Position numbers and translations under genes: made by a program
The notes under the pieces: model-generated
Databases searched by the model: none
Told to the model about the DNA's origin: nothing
Seen by the model: only the letters and a program-made list of their open reading frames with translations
Source: Streptomyces sp. NRRL B-1347
GTDB lineage: Bacteria; Actinomycetota; Actinomycetes; Streptomycetales; Streptomycetaceae
Length of the DNA: 64,000 nucleotides
NCBI RefSeq assembly: GCF_000720325.1
Contig: NZ_JOJM01000027.1
Coordinates: 77,379 to 141,378, forward strand
Reading direction: 5' to 3'
Shown: one piece after another, positions 27,633 to 36,254 of the stretch
How positions within the stretch are numbered: the stretch's first letter is position 1
Layout: each line of letters starts with the position of its first letter

Positions 27633-28124
27633 TCAGCGGAGCCGGGCCACCCGCCACACCGCGAGGACGGCGGCGACGGCGACGACCAGGGTGTACGCGG
27701 AGACCACCCGCCAGTCCGGGCGCCGCCCCGAGCCGCGCTCCGGCAGGCCCGGCCAGGTGTAGCCGACGCGGCGGGCGGCCATCATGCCCCAGCCCGCCGC
27801 GCAGGAGCTGATCAGCAGCCCGAGCATGGCGACCACGGCACCGCCGTCGCCGAACTCGAAGGCCAGCGGGAAGGCGAACATCAGGGAGCCGACGGCGGCG
27901 AGGATCACGATCGGGGCGAGCTGCCAGATGCGCAGTCTGCGCTGGGGGCGCAGTTCGACCTCGACCTCGGGCTCCGCGGCCAGCTCGGCCTCGGTGGGTC
28001 CGTCGTCGGTCACGCCACCCACGGTCACGTCCTGGTCGTCCGGGCCGTCCGGGCTGAGCCGCGCCCCGTCAGGAGCGGTGTGCCGCTCGCCGTCATGTGC
28101 GGTGTCACGAGGGCCGGCCTCCAT
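27633..28124 (-). CDS. Small integral membrane protein of unknown function
   Basis: A 163-residue protein. The first 70 residues are acidic and polar; then three hydrophobic segments follow: IWQLAPIVILAAVGSLMFAF, GGAVVAMLGLLISSCAAGW and VVSAYTLVVAVAAVLAVW, separated by a basic loop (RRVGYTWPGLPERGSGRRPDW). I chose ATG 28124, 9 nt after GGAGGG; a GTG at 28181 would add 19 residues but has no ribosome site. A short CCGGCTC/GAGCCGG hairpin spans its stop codon. Position between miaA and dapF suggests cotranscription. No recognised family. Confidence 0.65.
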   Translation of the reverse strand: MEAGPRDTAHDGERHTAPDGARLSPDGPDDQDVTVGGVTDDGPTEAELAAEPEVEVELRPQRRLRIWQLAPIVILAAVGSLMFAFPLAFEFGDGGAVVAMLGLLISSCAAGWGMMAARRVGYTWPGLPERGSGRRPDWRVVSAYTLVVAVAAVLAVWRVARLR

Positions 28125-28231
28125 CGCCACGCGCCCTCCCACTTCGGACTCCACTGGTCGATCGATGGTCGATGATGGCACGGCGTCAGGTGCCGCGATG
28201 ACCGGCGGAGCGTCCCGATGCCATCACGTGA

Positions 28232-29170
28232 TCAGGCTGTGACCGCTCGTTCGACCAACGCCACTGCTTGCCCGGGGAGTTCCCCGCGGTCGGCGACCGC
28301 TCCGCTGAGCCAGTGCACCCGGGGGTCGCGGCGGAACCACGAGTCCTGACGGCGCGCGAAGCGCTTGGTGGCGCGTACGGTTTCGGTGCGCGCTTCTTCC
28401 TCGGTGCACTCCCCCGCGAGCGCCGCGAGGACCTGCTGATACCCGAGCGCGCGGGACGCCGTGCGCCCCTCCCGCAGTCCCTGCGCCTCCAGCGTGCGCA
28501 CCTCGTCGACGAGCCCCGCCTCCCACATGCGGTCCACGCGCACGGCGATGCGTTCGTCCAGCTCGGGCCGGCCCACGTCGACGCCGATCTGCACGGTGTC
28601 GTACACGGACTCGTGGCTGGGCAGGTTGGCGGTGAAGGGCTTCCCCGTGATCTCGATGACCTCCAGGGCGCGGACGATCCGGCGGCCGTTGCCGGGCAGG
28701 ATCGCCCGGGCCGCGTCGGGGTCGGCGGCGGCGAGCCGGGCGTGCAGCGCGCCGGGGCCGTGCAGTTCCAGCTCCGCCTCCAGACGGGCGCGCACGGCGG
28801 GGTCGGTGCCGGGGAAGTCCAGGTGGTCCACGGCCCCCCTGACGTACAGGCCGGAGCCGCCGACGAGGATCGGCCACCGGCCGTCGGCGAGCAGCCGGTC
28901 GATCTCGGCGCGCGCCAGCTTCTGGTACTCGGCGACGCTCGCCGCCTCGGTGACGTCCCAGATGTCCAGGAGGTGATGCGGGACGCCGTCGCGCTCGGCG
29001 GGCGTCAGCTTGGCGGTACCGATGTCCATCCCCCGGTACAGCTGCATCGAGTCGGCGTTGACGACTTCGCCGCCGAGATGCTGCGCAAGGAAGACTCCCA
29101 GATCGGACTTTCCGGCCGCGGTGGGCCCGACGACGGCGATGACCCGCGGGGCGGGGGCTGCACTACTCAC
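28232..29170 (-). CDS. miaA: tRNA dimethylallyltransferase
   Basis: A 312-residue enzyme that adds dimethylallyl to N6 of A37 in tRNAs reading UNN codons, including Leu-UUA, the bldA tRNA in Streptomyces. Motifs: P-loop VVGPTAAGKSDLG, NADSMQLYRGMDIGTAK, HHLLDIWDV, PILVGGSGLYVRG and the RRQDSWFRRDPRVHWL C-terminal segment. The start is GTG 29170 with a weak GGGGCGG site. Its product is the substrate for MiaB, encoded 1.8 kb further on the same strand (30986-32509), so both modification steps are encoded here but separated by three small genes. Confidence 0.96.
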   Translation of the reverse strand: MSSAAPAPRVIAVVGPTAAGKSDLGVFLAQHLGGEVVNADSMQLYRGMDIGTAKLTPAERDGVPHHLLDIWDVTEAASVAEYQKLARAEIDRLLADGRWPILVGGSGLYVRGAVDHLDFPGTDPAVRARLEAELELHGPGALHARLAAADPDAARAILPGNGRRIVRALEVIEITGKPFTANLPSHESVYDTVQIGVDVGRPELDERIAVRVDRMWEAGLVDEVRTLEAQGLREGRTASRALGYQQVLAALAGECTEEEARTETVRATKRFARRQDSWFRRDPRVHWLSGAVADRGELPGQAVALVERAVTA

Positions 29171-29351
29171 CGCCCCAGTCTCGCAAATCACGCCGCGACT
29201 GCCCGAACGAGCTACGTGACGGCACGGCCGCGGGGTCGTTGCCTGTTGCGAGGTCCCGGCCGCCGGTTTCGAGGCCGGTAACCCGGGCGACGCAATCTGA
29301 CGCACCGGGCGGCGCGGGATTTCGCCCACACGAGTAACGTATGGAGTAGTA

Positions 29352-29663
29352 ATGGGTGTTTTTTCACGGTTCCGCCGCAAGAAGTCCGAGGCATCGGCTG
29401 AGGAGGCAGCGGCGGCGACGCTCACGGCGGAGCCGGAGGGTGCCGCGGAGTCTTCCGATGCCACGGAGGCCGCCGAGACCGAGGCGGCCGCCGAGGGCGA
29501 TGCCACGAGTGAGGCGAAGGGCGAGGCCGAGGGCGGCAAGGACGATACGGGCGACAAGGCGGAGGCCACCGAGGCGGCCGCCACGGAGAACGTGGAGATC
29601 CCCAAGCAGCAGTCCGCCCAGGAGGCGGCCGACAACGAGGCCGGTGAGGGCGCCCGTAAGTGA
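29352..29663 (+). CDS. Acidic Ala/Glu-rich small protein, unknown function
   Basis: A 103-residue protein. A short basic N-terminus (MGVFSRFRRKKSE) is followed by a highly acidic, Ala/Glu/Thr-rich tail to the end, so it is probably disordered. GGAG lies 5 nt before ATG 29352, and TAACGT at about 29335 may be a -10. The basic amphipathic head could bind membrane or nucleic acid. Homologous Streptomyces proteins are sometimes labelled gliding motility proteins, which I consider uninformative. The next gene starts 25 bp later, so the two are likely cotranscribed. Confidence 0.65.
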   Translation: MGVFSRFRRKKSEASAEEAAAATLTAEPEGAAESSDATEAAETEAAAEGDATSEAKGEAEGGKDDTGDKAEATEAAATENVEIPKQQSAQEAADNEAGEGARK

Positions 29664-29687
29664 CTCCCGGTGAGGGAAGGTGAACCC

Positions 29688-29963
29688 ATGGGCTTCCTGC
29701 AGAATCTGAAAGCCAAGCTCGCCCCCGCGAAGGACAAGGTCTCCGGCCTCGCGCAGCAGCACGGGGACAAGATCGACCAGGGTCTGGACAAGGCCGCGAA
29801 GATGGTCGACAGCAAGACCAAGGGCAAGTACAGCGACAAGATCCAGACGGGGACGGGCAAGGCGAAGGACGCCCTGGATCGCCTCGCCGGGAGCCAGGAC
29901 GGCAAGGGCACGGGGGACGGCACGACTCCCCCGTCGTCGCCGTCACCCCCGTCGGCCTCGTGA
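29688..29963 (+). CDS. MT0933/Rv0909-type antitoxin-like protein
   Basis: A 91-residue protein beginning MGFLQNLKAKLAPAKDKVSG with a Lys-rich central DSKTKGKYSDKIQTGTGKAKD segment. This is typical of the MT0933-like antitoxin family, named after mycobacterial Rv0909 (antitoxin of the Rv0910 SRPBCC-type toxin). ATG 29688 has GGGAAGG about 8 nt upstream. No SRPBCC toxin gene is adjacent; the only partner is the acidic protein upstream, so toxin-antitoxin function is unproven. The last 20 residues are Pro/Ser-rich. A 14-bp terminator follows. Confidence 0.7.
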   Translation: MGFLQNLKAKLAPAKDKVSGLAQQHGDKIDQGLDKAAKMVDSKTKGKYSDKIQTGTGKAKDALDRLAGSQDGKGTGDGTTPPSSPSPPSAS

Positions 29964-29974
29964 ACACACCGACG

Positions 29975-30009
29975 GACGGCCGTGAAGCGCGCTCAGCTTC
30001 ACGGCCGTC
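29975..30009. terminator. Terminator after the antitoxin-like gene
   Basis: Perfect 14-bp stem GACGGCCGTGAAGC (29975-29988) / 29996-30009, 7-nt loop, between convergent genes. Confidence 0.85.
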
Positions 30010-30103
30010 GGCGTGTGCGGGAGGCGTACGGCCGTCGGCGTGAGCGGGAGCGAGCGCTCCACGGGGACCGCTCCACTGGGGCCGGGCCGCTGGGGCCGGG
30101 CCG
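30001..30103. repeat. Short tandem duplications behind the terminator
   Basis: A 23-bp element beginning ACGGCCGTCGGCGTG occurs at 30001-30023 and 30028-30050 (one mismatch, 27-bp step), and CTGGGGCCGGGCCG is repeated in tandem at 30076 and 30090 (14-bp step). Confidence 0.7.
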
Positions 30104-30158
30104 CCGAGGCCGAGCGGCCGCCAGGCCGCCGCCGGGCCGCCGTCCAGGGCGTGCCCGC

Positions 30159-30884
30159 CTAGGACCAGGCCGCCACCAGATAGCCCACGCCGTACGGCGC
30201 GTCGTCGAAGAGCAGGGCACCGCGCAGGCCCGCCCCCTCGGCGGCGCCCGCGAGCACCTGCCAGGGCGCCCGGCCCGCGGCCTTCAGCTCGTACGCCAGC
30301 TCGGCGTCCAAGGTCTTGAGCGCCGCCACGTCCGCCGCGCCGAGCGACTCGGCGACGCGCGCGTCGAAGCCCTCCGCCCGGTGGTCGAGATAGCCGGGCG
30401 CCTTCAGCGTGCGGCAGGCACTGGCGTCGCCCATCACGAGGAGCGCCACCCGGTCGGCGCGGGCGGCGATGCTCTCCCCGCTCTGGATACACCGCTCGGG
30501 CGCGAGAGGTTCCCCCACGCCGAGGCCCTCCACGGGCGCGGCCGACCACTCCGTGCGGCCGAGCAGCCATCCGGCGACAGCGAGGGACGTCGGAAGCCCG
30601 TGCTCCGACGCCGTGGCGCCCTGCCCGGCGGGCGCATCGCCGAGTGTGACGTCGAGGTCCACGCCGAATCCGCGGAACGATCCGGGAGCGCCCTGCGCGT
30701 GGGGGCCGCGGCCGCTCTCTTCGGCGGGGCCGACGACCACCAGGAGGTCCGGCCGGGAGGCCGCGAGGACGGCGAGCGCGTCCGAGCAGGCCGCGCGCGC
30801 GGCGTCCAGCTCCGGAGCGGCGCCCGCGGCGACCTCGGGCACGAGCAACGGCGGGCAGGGACAGACGGCAGCGGCGACAAGCAT
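30159..30884 (-). CDS. Class III extradiol dioxygenase-like (LigB-fold) protein
   Basis: A 241-residue protein with the LigB-like fold signature: MLVAAAVCPCPPLLVPEVAAG at the N-terminus, RPDLLVVVGPAEES, a central VALLVMGDASACRTLKAPGYLD and the C-terminal LLFDDAPYGVGYLVAAW. The metal ligands of true LigB enzymes (two His and a Glu) are not clearly conserved, so dioxygenase activity is doubtful. In actinomycetes this gene regularly neighbours miaB, here 101 bp upstream on the same strand. The start ATG 30884 gives a family-typical length. Confidence 0.75.
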   Translation of the reverse strand: MLVAAAVCPCPPLLVPEVAAGAAPELDAARAACSDALAVLAASRPDLLVVVGPAEESGRGPHAQGAPGSFRGFGVDLDVTLGDAPAGQGATASEHGLPTSLAVAGWLLGRTEWSAAPVEGLGVGEPLAPERCIQSGESIAARADRVALLVMGDASACRTLKAPGYLDHRAEGFDARVAESLGAADVAALKTLDAELAYELKAAGRAPWQVLAGAAEGAGLRGALLFDDAPYGVGYLVAAWS

Positions 30885-30985
30885 GATCCGCAGCGTAACG
30901 CGCCCCGCCGACAGCGGAGAGCCCGGCGGCCGAACGCGGGGCCAGGCGGACCGGGCGCCACAGGGGGGCGCCCGGTCGTGAACCG

Positions 30986-32509
30986 TCAGTCGAGGGCGCA
31001 GCCGCCGCCCGTCGCCACCGGCAGGGGCTCCGGGACGCCCACCGTAGGGAGGCCGAGCAGCACGCCGGCCGGCTTCGCGGCCTCGGCGGCGTTGCGCTTC
31101 TCCCAGGCGTCGCCCGCGCGCGTGCGGCGCACGTCGAGGGTGGGGCCCTCGGCGAGCAGGTGGTGCGGCGCCGCGTACGTCACCTCGACGGTCACCACGT
31201 CACCCGGGCGCACCTCGGCGTCCGGCTTGGTGAAGTGGACCAGGCGGTTGTCGGGGGCGCGGCCGGAGAGGCGGTGCGTGGCGCCGTCCTTGCGGCCCTC
31301 GCCCTCGGCGACCATGAGCTCCAGGGTGCGGCCGACCTGCTTCTTGTTCTCGTCCCAGGAGATCTCCTCCTGGAGGGCCACCAGGCGCTCGTAGCGCGCC
31401 TGCACGACCTCCTTGGGGATCTGGCCCTCCATGTCGGCGGCGGGGGTGCCGGGCCGCTTGGAGTACTGGAAGGTGAAGGCCTGGGCGAAGCGGGCCTCGC
31501 GGACCACGTGCAGGGTCTGCTCGAAGTCCTCCTCGGTCTCCCCGGGGAAGCCCACGATGATGTCCGTGGTGATGGCCGCGTGCGGAATGGCGGCGCGGAC
31601 CTTCTCGATGATGCCGAGGTAGCGCTCCTGGCGGTAGGAGCGGCGCATCGCCTTCAGGACGGGGTCCGAGCCGGACTGCAGCGGCATGTGCAGCTGGGGC
31701 ATCACGTTCGGCGTCTCGGCCATCGCGGCGATCACGTCGTCCGTGAAGTCGCGCGGGTGCGGCGAGGTGAAGCGGACCCGCTCCAGGCCCTCGATGGCGC
31801 CGCAGGCGCGCAGCAGCTTGCTGAAGGCCTCCCGGTCGCCGATGTCGGAGCCGTACGCGTTGACGTTCTGCCCGAGGAGCGTGATCTCGGAGACGCCCTC
31901 GGCGACGAGGGCCTCGATCTCGGCGAGGATGTCGCCGGTCCTGCGGTCCTTCTCCTTGCCGCGCAGGGCGGGCACGATGCAGAAGGTGCAGGTGTTGTTG
32001 CAGCCGACGGAGATCGACACCCACGCCGCGTACGCGCTCTCGCGGCGCGTGGGCAGCGTCGAGGGGAACGCCTCCAGGGACTCGGCGATCTCGATCTGCG
32101 CCTCTTCCTGGACGCGGGCCCGCTCCAGGAGGACCGGCAGCTTGCCGATGTTGTGCGTACCGAAGACGACGTCGACCCAGGGGGCCTTCTTGACGATGGT
32201 GTCCCGGTCCTTCTGCGCCAGGCAGCCGCCGACGGCGATCTGCATGCCGGGGCGCGAGGCCTTCCTCGGGGCGAGGCGGCCGAGGTTGCCGTACAGGCGG
32301 TTGTCGGCGTTCTCACGCACCGCGCACGTGTTGAAGACCACGACGTCGGCGTCGCCGTCGGAGCCTTCGGGGGCGCGCACGTACCCCGCGCCCTCCAGGA
32401 GCCCGGAGAGGCGCTCGGAGTCGTGGACGTTCATCTGGCACCCGTAGGTGCGCACCTCGTAGGTCTTCAATCCGTCCACTGCTCCACCAGCCACGTCGTC
32501 ACCGCTCAC
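30986..32509 (-). CDS. miaB: tRNA-2-methylthio-N6-dimethylallyladenosine synthase
   Basis: A 507-residue radical-SAM methylthiotransferase that converts the MiaA product i6A37 to ms2i6A37. The N-terminal UPF0004 domain has Cys in [26 protein letters not shown] and VGGCLAQKD (auxiliary cluster). The radical-SAM CxxxCxxC is in [19 protein letters not shown], and a C-terminal TRAM domain follows ([14 protein letters not shown]). About 35 C-terminal residues after the TRAM domain are variable. ATG 32509 is the best available start. Confidence 0.97.
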   Translation of the reverse strand: MSGDDVAGGAVDGLKTYEVRTYGCQMNVHDSERLSGLLEGAGYVRAPEGSDGDADVVVFNTCAVRENADNRLYGNLGRLAPRKASRPGMQIAVGGCLAQKDRDTIVKKAPWVDVVFGTHNIGKLPVLLERARVQEEAQIEIAESLEAFPSTLPTRRESAYAAWVSISVGCNNTCTFCIVPALRGKEKDRRTGDILAEIEALVAEGVSEITLLGQNVNAYGSDIGDREAFSKLLRACGAIEGLERVRFTSPHPRDFTDDVIAAMAETPNVMPQLHMPLQSGSDPVLKAMRRSYRQERYLGIIEKVRAAIPHAAITTDIIVGFPGETEEDFEQTLHVVREARFAQAFTFQYSKRPGTPAADMEGQIPKEVVQARYERLVALQEEISWDENKKQVGRTLELMVAEGEGRKDGATHRLSGRAPDNRLVHFTKPDAEVRPGDVVTVEVTYAAPHHLLAEGPTLDVRRTRAGDAWEKRNAAEAAKPAGVLLGLPTVGVPEPLPVATGGGCALD

Positions 32510-32714
32510 CCGTCCAGGGTAAGGGCTTGGATCAGTACACCGTGCGGAGCGGCCGCGCGGCCCCGGTCCTACGGGGTCAGCGGCTCGGCGCGGGCCTCCC
32601 GGGACCGAGACGGGCGAGCCCTTGTGACGGTCCGTGCCGGAGCACCCAACTCACCCCGCTAGATTGCGTGTTGACATCCGCACCGGCCCACCCCTCGCGC
32701 CAGGAGACGATCAC

Positions 32715-33584
32715 GTGACCGGGAACCCCTCCCCTGAGGCTCCACGGAGCGCCCAGGACCCGTCCCTCAAGGACGCAGCCGACGCCGTACGGAGCCGGAT
32801 CAACACCGCGCAGCCGCACACGGCACGGATCTGGAACTACTGGCTCGGCGGCAAGGACAACTACGCCGTCGACCGCGAGGCGGGCGACCGCATCCGCGAG
32901 CTGCACCCCGGGATCGGTGACTACGCGCGCGCGGACCGGCTGTTCCTGGGCCGCGCGGTGCGCCACCTGGTGACCGACTGCGGGGTGCGCCAGTTCCTCG
33001 ACATCGGCACCGGCCTGCCGACGGCCGACAACACGCATGAGGTGGCCCAGCGGATCGCCCCGGAGTCACGCATCGTCTACGTGGACAACGATCCGCTGGT
33101 CCTCACCCACGCGCGTGCCCTGCTGACCAGTTCCCCGGAGGGGCGCACCGACTATCTGGACGCCGACATGAGGGACGTCGAGAGCGTCCTGAAGCACGCG
33201 GCGCGGATCCTGGACTTCAGTGAGCCGGTCGCATTGATGCTCCTGGGGGTCGTGATTTTCATCGACGACGACCAGGAGGCCTACGGTCTCGTACGCCGCC
33301 TCATGGACGCCCTGCCCGCCGGGAGCCATCTGGTGCTGTCGCACACGATCACCAGCCCGGCGATGCCGGACGTGGACGCGGCGGTGGCCTTCTGGAACGA
33401 GCACGGCACTCCGAAGCTGACGCAGCGCACACCCGACCGGGTGGCCCGGTTCTTCGACGGCCTCGACCTGCTGGAGCCCGGCGTGGTCTCGTGCTCGCGC
33501 TGGCGCCCGGAGGGTGCCGACGACGACCCGGAGGCGCTGCCGGACGAGGTGGCCATGTACGCGGGCGTGGCCCGCAAGAGCTGA
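32715..33584 (+). CDS. DUF574-type S-adenosylmethionine methyltransferase
   Basis: A 289-residue protein of the SAM-dependent methyltransferase family (PF04672, DUF574) that is expanded in Streptomyces. Diagnostic segments: NTAQPHTARIWNYWLGGKDNYAVDREAGD near residue 35 (two pieces), RQFLDIGTGLPTADNTHEVAQ (SAM motif), VYVDNDPLVLTHARALL and the acidic DADMRDVESVL. GTG 32715 has AGGAG 8 nt upstream; a GTG at 32634 lacks one. Substrates for this family are mostly unknown. It stands alone, divergent from miaB. Confidence 0.88.
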   Translation: MTGNPSPEAPRSAQDPSLKDAADAVRSRINTAQPHTARIWNYWLGGKDNYAVDREAGDRIRELHPGIGDYARADRLFLGRAVRHLVTDCGVRQFLDIGTGLPTADNTHEVAQRIAPESRIVYVDNDPLVLTHARALLTSSPEGRTDYLDADMRDVESVLKHAARILDFSEPVALMLLGVVIFIDDDQEAYGLVRRLMDALPAGSHLVLSHTITSPAMPDVDAAVAFWNEHGTPKLTQRTPDRVARFFDGLDLLEPGVVSCSRWRPEGADDDPEALPDEVAMYAGVARKS

Positions 33585-33620
33585 GCCGGACCGCCCCGCA
33601 AGGCACGGGGCGGCGGGCCG

Positions 33621-34532
33621 TCAGGGCAGGGGCGCCCAGACCGTGCGCCCCTGGGGGTCGCGTTCCGCCCGGCCGAACACCACGTCCGCGAAGTGGATGC
33701 CGAAGCCCAGCGTGCCCGGCTCGGCCAGCTCGCCCACGAGCCAGTGGCGGTACTCGGCCGCGACCTCGGGGTCGTGGTCCACGGCCGCCGACCACTCCGG
33801 GTGGGTGACCTGGACCGGCGAGTGCATGGCGTCGCCGAAGGCCAGGAGCCGCTCGCCGCCCGAGGTGATCTCAAACGTCACGTGGCCCACCGTGTGCCCC
33901 GGCCGCACGAGGGCGCGCACGCCCGGGAAGAACTCCTCGCCGTCCGTGAGGGTGCGTGCCTTGGGCGCGAGGACGGCCAGGACCTCCTCGGTCGCGCCGT
34001 GGCTCGCGGCCAGGTGGCGCTGCTCCCACTCGGGCTCTCCGAAGAGGTAGGCGGCCCGTGTGAAGGCGGGCTCGGCGCTGCCCGGGGCGGGGTTCCAGGC
34101 CCACCCGATGTGGTCGCCGTGCAGATGCGTGAAGGCGACCGCCTCGATCGTGTCGGGGGCGCGGCCCAGCCGGTCGAGGCCGTCGAGCAGCCGACCGCCG
34201 CGCAGGGCGCCTATCAGGGGGTTGTCCGGCTTGTCGGGGAAGGCCTGCGGGCCGAATCCGGCGTCGATCAGCAGGGCGCGGTCGCCGTGCTCGACGAGCA
34301 GTCCGCCGACGCTCGCCACGAGGTGTCCGTGCTCGTCCAGGTGATCCGCGTACGCCGCCCAGTCGCTCTCGGTCGTGGCGGGCAGCCAGCCGCGGGGCTT
34401 GAGGCCCACGGCACCGTCCGCCACGTAGCTGACGCGCAGCTCGCCGAGGTGGAACGTACGGGTGCGAGCGGGCCTGCGGAGCCGCTCGGCGGCGCCGCCG
34501 AGCACCTCGGTGGCGGTCTCGGACGTGGGCAT
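33621..34532 (-). CDS. Metallo-beta-lactamase-fold hydrolase (lactonase-like)
   Basis: A 303-residue MBL-fold enzyme. The metal motif HxHxDH is in AVAFTHLHGDHIGWAWNP, with further ligands expected in VRPGHTVGHVTFEI and LLAFGDAMHSPVQ. Sequence style and length resemble the MBL group that includes AHL lactonases and related esterases, but substrate cannot be inferred. It is divergent from a MarR regulator with a shared operator region, so the MarR protein probably controls it. Promoter: TTGCAA-18 nt-TAACAT on the minus strand at 34602-34631. Confidence 0.85.
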   Translation of the reverse strand: MPTSETATEVLGGAAERLRRPARTRTFHLGELRVSYVADGAVGLKPRGWLPATTESDWAAYADHLDEHGHLVASVGGLLVEHGDRALLIDAGFGPQAFPDKPDNPLIGALRGGRLLDGLDRLGRAPDTIEAVAFTHLHGDHIGWAWNPAPGSAEPAFTRAAYLFGEPEWEQRHLAASHGATEEVLAVLAPKARTLTDGEEFFPGVRALVRPGHTVGHVTFEITSGGERLLAFGDAMHSPVQVTHPEWSAAVDHDPEVAAEYRHWLVGELAEPGTLGFGIHFADVVFGRAERDPQGRTVWAPLP

Positions 34533-34601
34533 GGGCCCTCCAGTGCAGTCGGTTCAGCCGTCGGCGCGGCCGTCACGCCTCGTGCCGCCGCACCGACCGA
34601 A

Positions 34602-34660
34602 ATGTTAGAGCTAGAACCATTCGAGTTGCAACTATTGAAGTTGCATGGACTGAGTAGGCT
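34602..34660. promoter_or_regulatory. Divergent promoter and MarR operator candidate
   Basis: The palindrome AGTTGCAACT (34624-34633) contains the -35 (TTGCAA) of the MBL gene, whose -10 TAACAT is at 34602-34607 after 18 nt. AGTTGCA recurs at 34639-34645, 15 bp on. TAGGCT (34655-34660) is a -10 for marR, 6 nt before its ATG. Both promoters would be covered by one repressor. Confidence 0.65.
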
Positions 34661-34666
34661 GGGGCC

Positions 34667-35173
34667 ATGGCGAACACGCGCGGGAACGCTCAGGAACGCG
34701 GCCAGGCGGGCCGTACGGCGCCCGCGAGCCCGGAGAGGGGCCGGACGGCCCCCGAGGCGGACGAGAGCCTCACAGCGGCCGACTGGCGCGTCTGCGGGCT
34801 CGTGAACGCCCTCGCCCGGCGCATCGAGACGCATGTGCGCGAGCACGCCACCGCCCTCGGCCTGACCGCGCCGCAGGCCGTCGCGCTGCGGGAGCTGACG
34901 GGGCCCATGACCCTGCGCGAGCTGGCGCAGCGGATGAGCTGCGAGCCGTCCAACGCCACGTTCGTCTCCGACCGCCTGGAGGAGCAGGAGCTCGTCGAGC
35001 GCCGCCCCCACCCCAGCGACCGCCGCGCCAAGCAGCTCGTCCTCACCCCCAAAGGCTCCGCACTGCGGGAGCGCCTGATGGCGTCGCTCTCCAAGGAGTC
35101 ACCCCTGAGCCCCCTCTCGGACCAGGAACAGGACACGCTCCAGGAGCTGCTGATGCGGGCCGTGGTGCGCTGA
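34667..35173 (+). CDS. MarR-family transcriptional regulator
   Basis: A 168-residue winged-helix regulator. After a basic/acidic N-terminal tail of about 35 residues the MarR fold begins at CGLVNALARRIETHVREHATALGLT; the recognition helix and wing are in MTLRELAQRMSCEPSNATFVSDRLEEQELVERRPHPSDRRAKQL (split by family-typical residues). ATG 34667 lies 6 nt behind a TAGGCT -10 and has no spaced ribosome site, so the mRNA is probably leaderless. The divergent MBL hydrolase is the likely target. Ligand unknown. Confidence 0.9.
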   Translation: MANTRGNAQERGQAGRTAPASPERGRTAPEADESLTAADWRVCGLVNALARRIETHVREHATALGLTAPQAVALRELTGPMTLRELAQRMSCEPSNATFVSDRLEEQELVERRPHPSDRRAKQLVLTPKGSALRERLMASLSKESPLSPLSDQEQDTLQELLMRAVVR

Positions 35174-35258
35174 GGCGCGCTCCGGCGCGGGGCGGCCCGC
35201 CCCTCGCTCCCGCCCCGCCCCTGGTCACCACGGCGAAGGGAATGGCAGGATCGCGCCC

Positions 35259-36254
35259 ATGTTCGCGGCCCTGCCCCACCTCACCCGACGGCGCGCCCTC
35301 CAGGGCTCGGCCGCAGGCCTCGTGGTGTTCGGGCTGCTCCTGTGGTGGCTGCTCCCGGTGGGCGACGGGTCACCCAAGGGGCGGATGAGCTTCAGCACGG
35401 GCATCAAGGGCGCCGTCTACGAGACGTACGGGAACCTGCTCCGGGGCGCCGCCGCCAAGGACATGCCGGACGTCTCCATCGACCTCCTGAACAGCCAGGG
35501 ATCGCAGCAGAACGTGCAGCGGGTGGCCAAAGGGAAGGCCGACTTCACCATCGCGGCGGCCGACGCCGTGGAGAAGTACCGCCTGGACGGCGGCCCCGGC
35601 GCGGACCGGCTGCGGGGCTGCGCCCGGCTTTACGACGACTACGTACACGTCGTCGTGCGCCGCTCGTCCGCCATCATGTCGGCGGGTGACCTGCGTGGGA
35701 AGAAGGTCGCCGTCGGGCAGCCGCGCTCCGGGGTGCGCCTGATCGCCGACCGCGTCCTCCAGGCCGCCGGGCTCGACCTGGAGAAGGACCTCACGGCACT
35801 GCCCGCCGGCATAGACACCGCGCCCGAGCTCCTGCGGCGCGGCAAGATCGACGCCTTCTTCTGGTCCGGCGGGCTGCCCACGACCTCCGTGCAGGAGCTC
35901 TCGGAGCGCCTCAGCATCCGCCTGGTACCGCTCGGCGACCTCGTCGACGCGCTGCACCGGCAGGGCCGTGAGTCGCGCTACTACCGTGCCGCCGTGATGC
36001 CCGCCGACGCCTACCCGGAGGCCCAGCAGAACGCGTCCGTGCGCACCCTGGCGGTGGCCAACCTCCTGGTGACCACCGACCGCGCCGACCCGAAGCTGAC
36101 GGAGGGCCTGACCCGTACGGTCATCGACAGCCGGGACCGCATCGGCGCGCGCGTGCACGCCGCGCAACTGGTCGACCTGCGGACGGCCCTGTACACGCAC
36201 CCCCTGGCGCTGCACGAGGGCGCGCGGCGCTACTACCGCTCGGTCAAGCCCTAG
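35259..36254 (+). CDS. TAXI-family solute-binding protein
   Basis: A 331-residue TRAP-associated extracytoplasmic immunogenic (TAXI) protein. An N-terminal anchor (LQGSAAGLVVFGLLLWWLLP) without a lipobox cysteine is followed by the binding domain: MSFSTGIKGAVYETYGNLL, VSIDLLNSQGSQQNVQRVAKGKADF, VGQPRSGVRLIADRVL and KIDAFFWSGGLPTTSVQEL. Family members characterised elsewhere bind glutamate or related carboxylates. No TRAP membrane subunits are present. It converges on gluK with an 11-bp stop-to-stop overlap, suggesting a link with glutamate sensing. The start ATG 35259 has GAAGGGA upstream. Confidence 0.85.
   Translation: MFAALPHLTRRRALQGSAAGLVVFGLLLWWLLPVGDGSPKGRMSFSTGIKGAVYETYGNLLRGAAAKDMPDVSIDLLNSQGSQQNVQRVAKGKADFTIAAADAVEKYRLDGGPGADRLRGCARLYDDYVHVVVRRSSAIMSAGDLRGKKVAVGQPRSGVRLIADRVLQAAGLDLEKDLTALPAGIDTAPELLRRGKIDAFFWSGGLPTTSVQELSERLSIRLVPLGDLVDALHRQGRESRYYRAAVMPADAYPEAQQNASVRTLAVANLLVTTDRADPKLTEGLTRTVIDSRDRIGARVHAAQLVDLRTALYTHPLALHEGARRYYRSVKP

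Noticed and set aside
30159..30884. Functional ring-cleavage dioxygenase
   Set aside because: The LigB fold is recognisable but its metal-binding residues are not clearly kept, so only a fold-level call is made.
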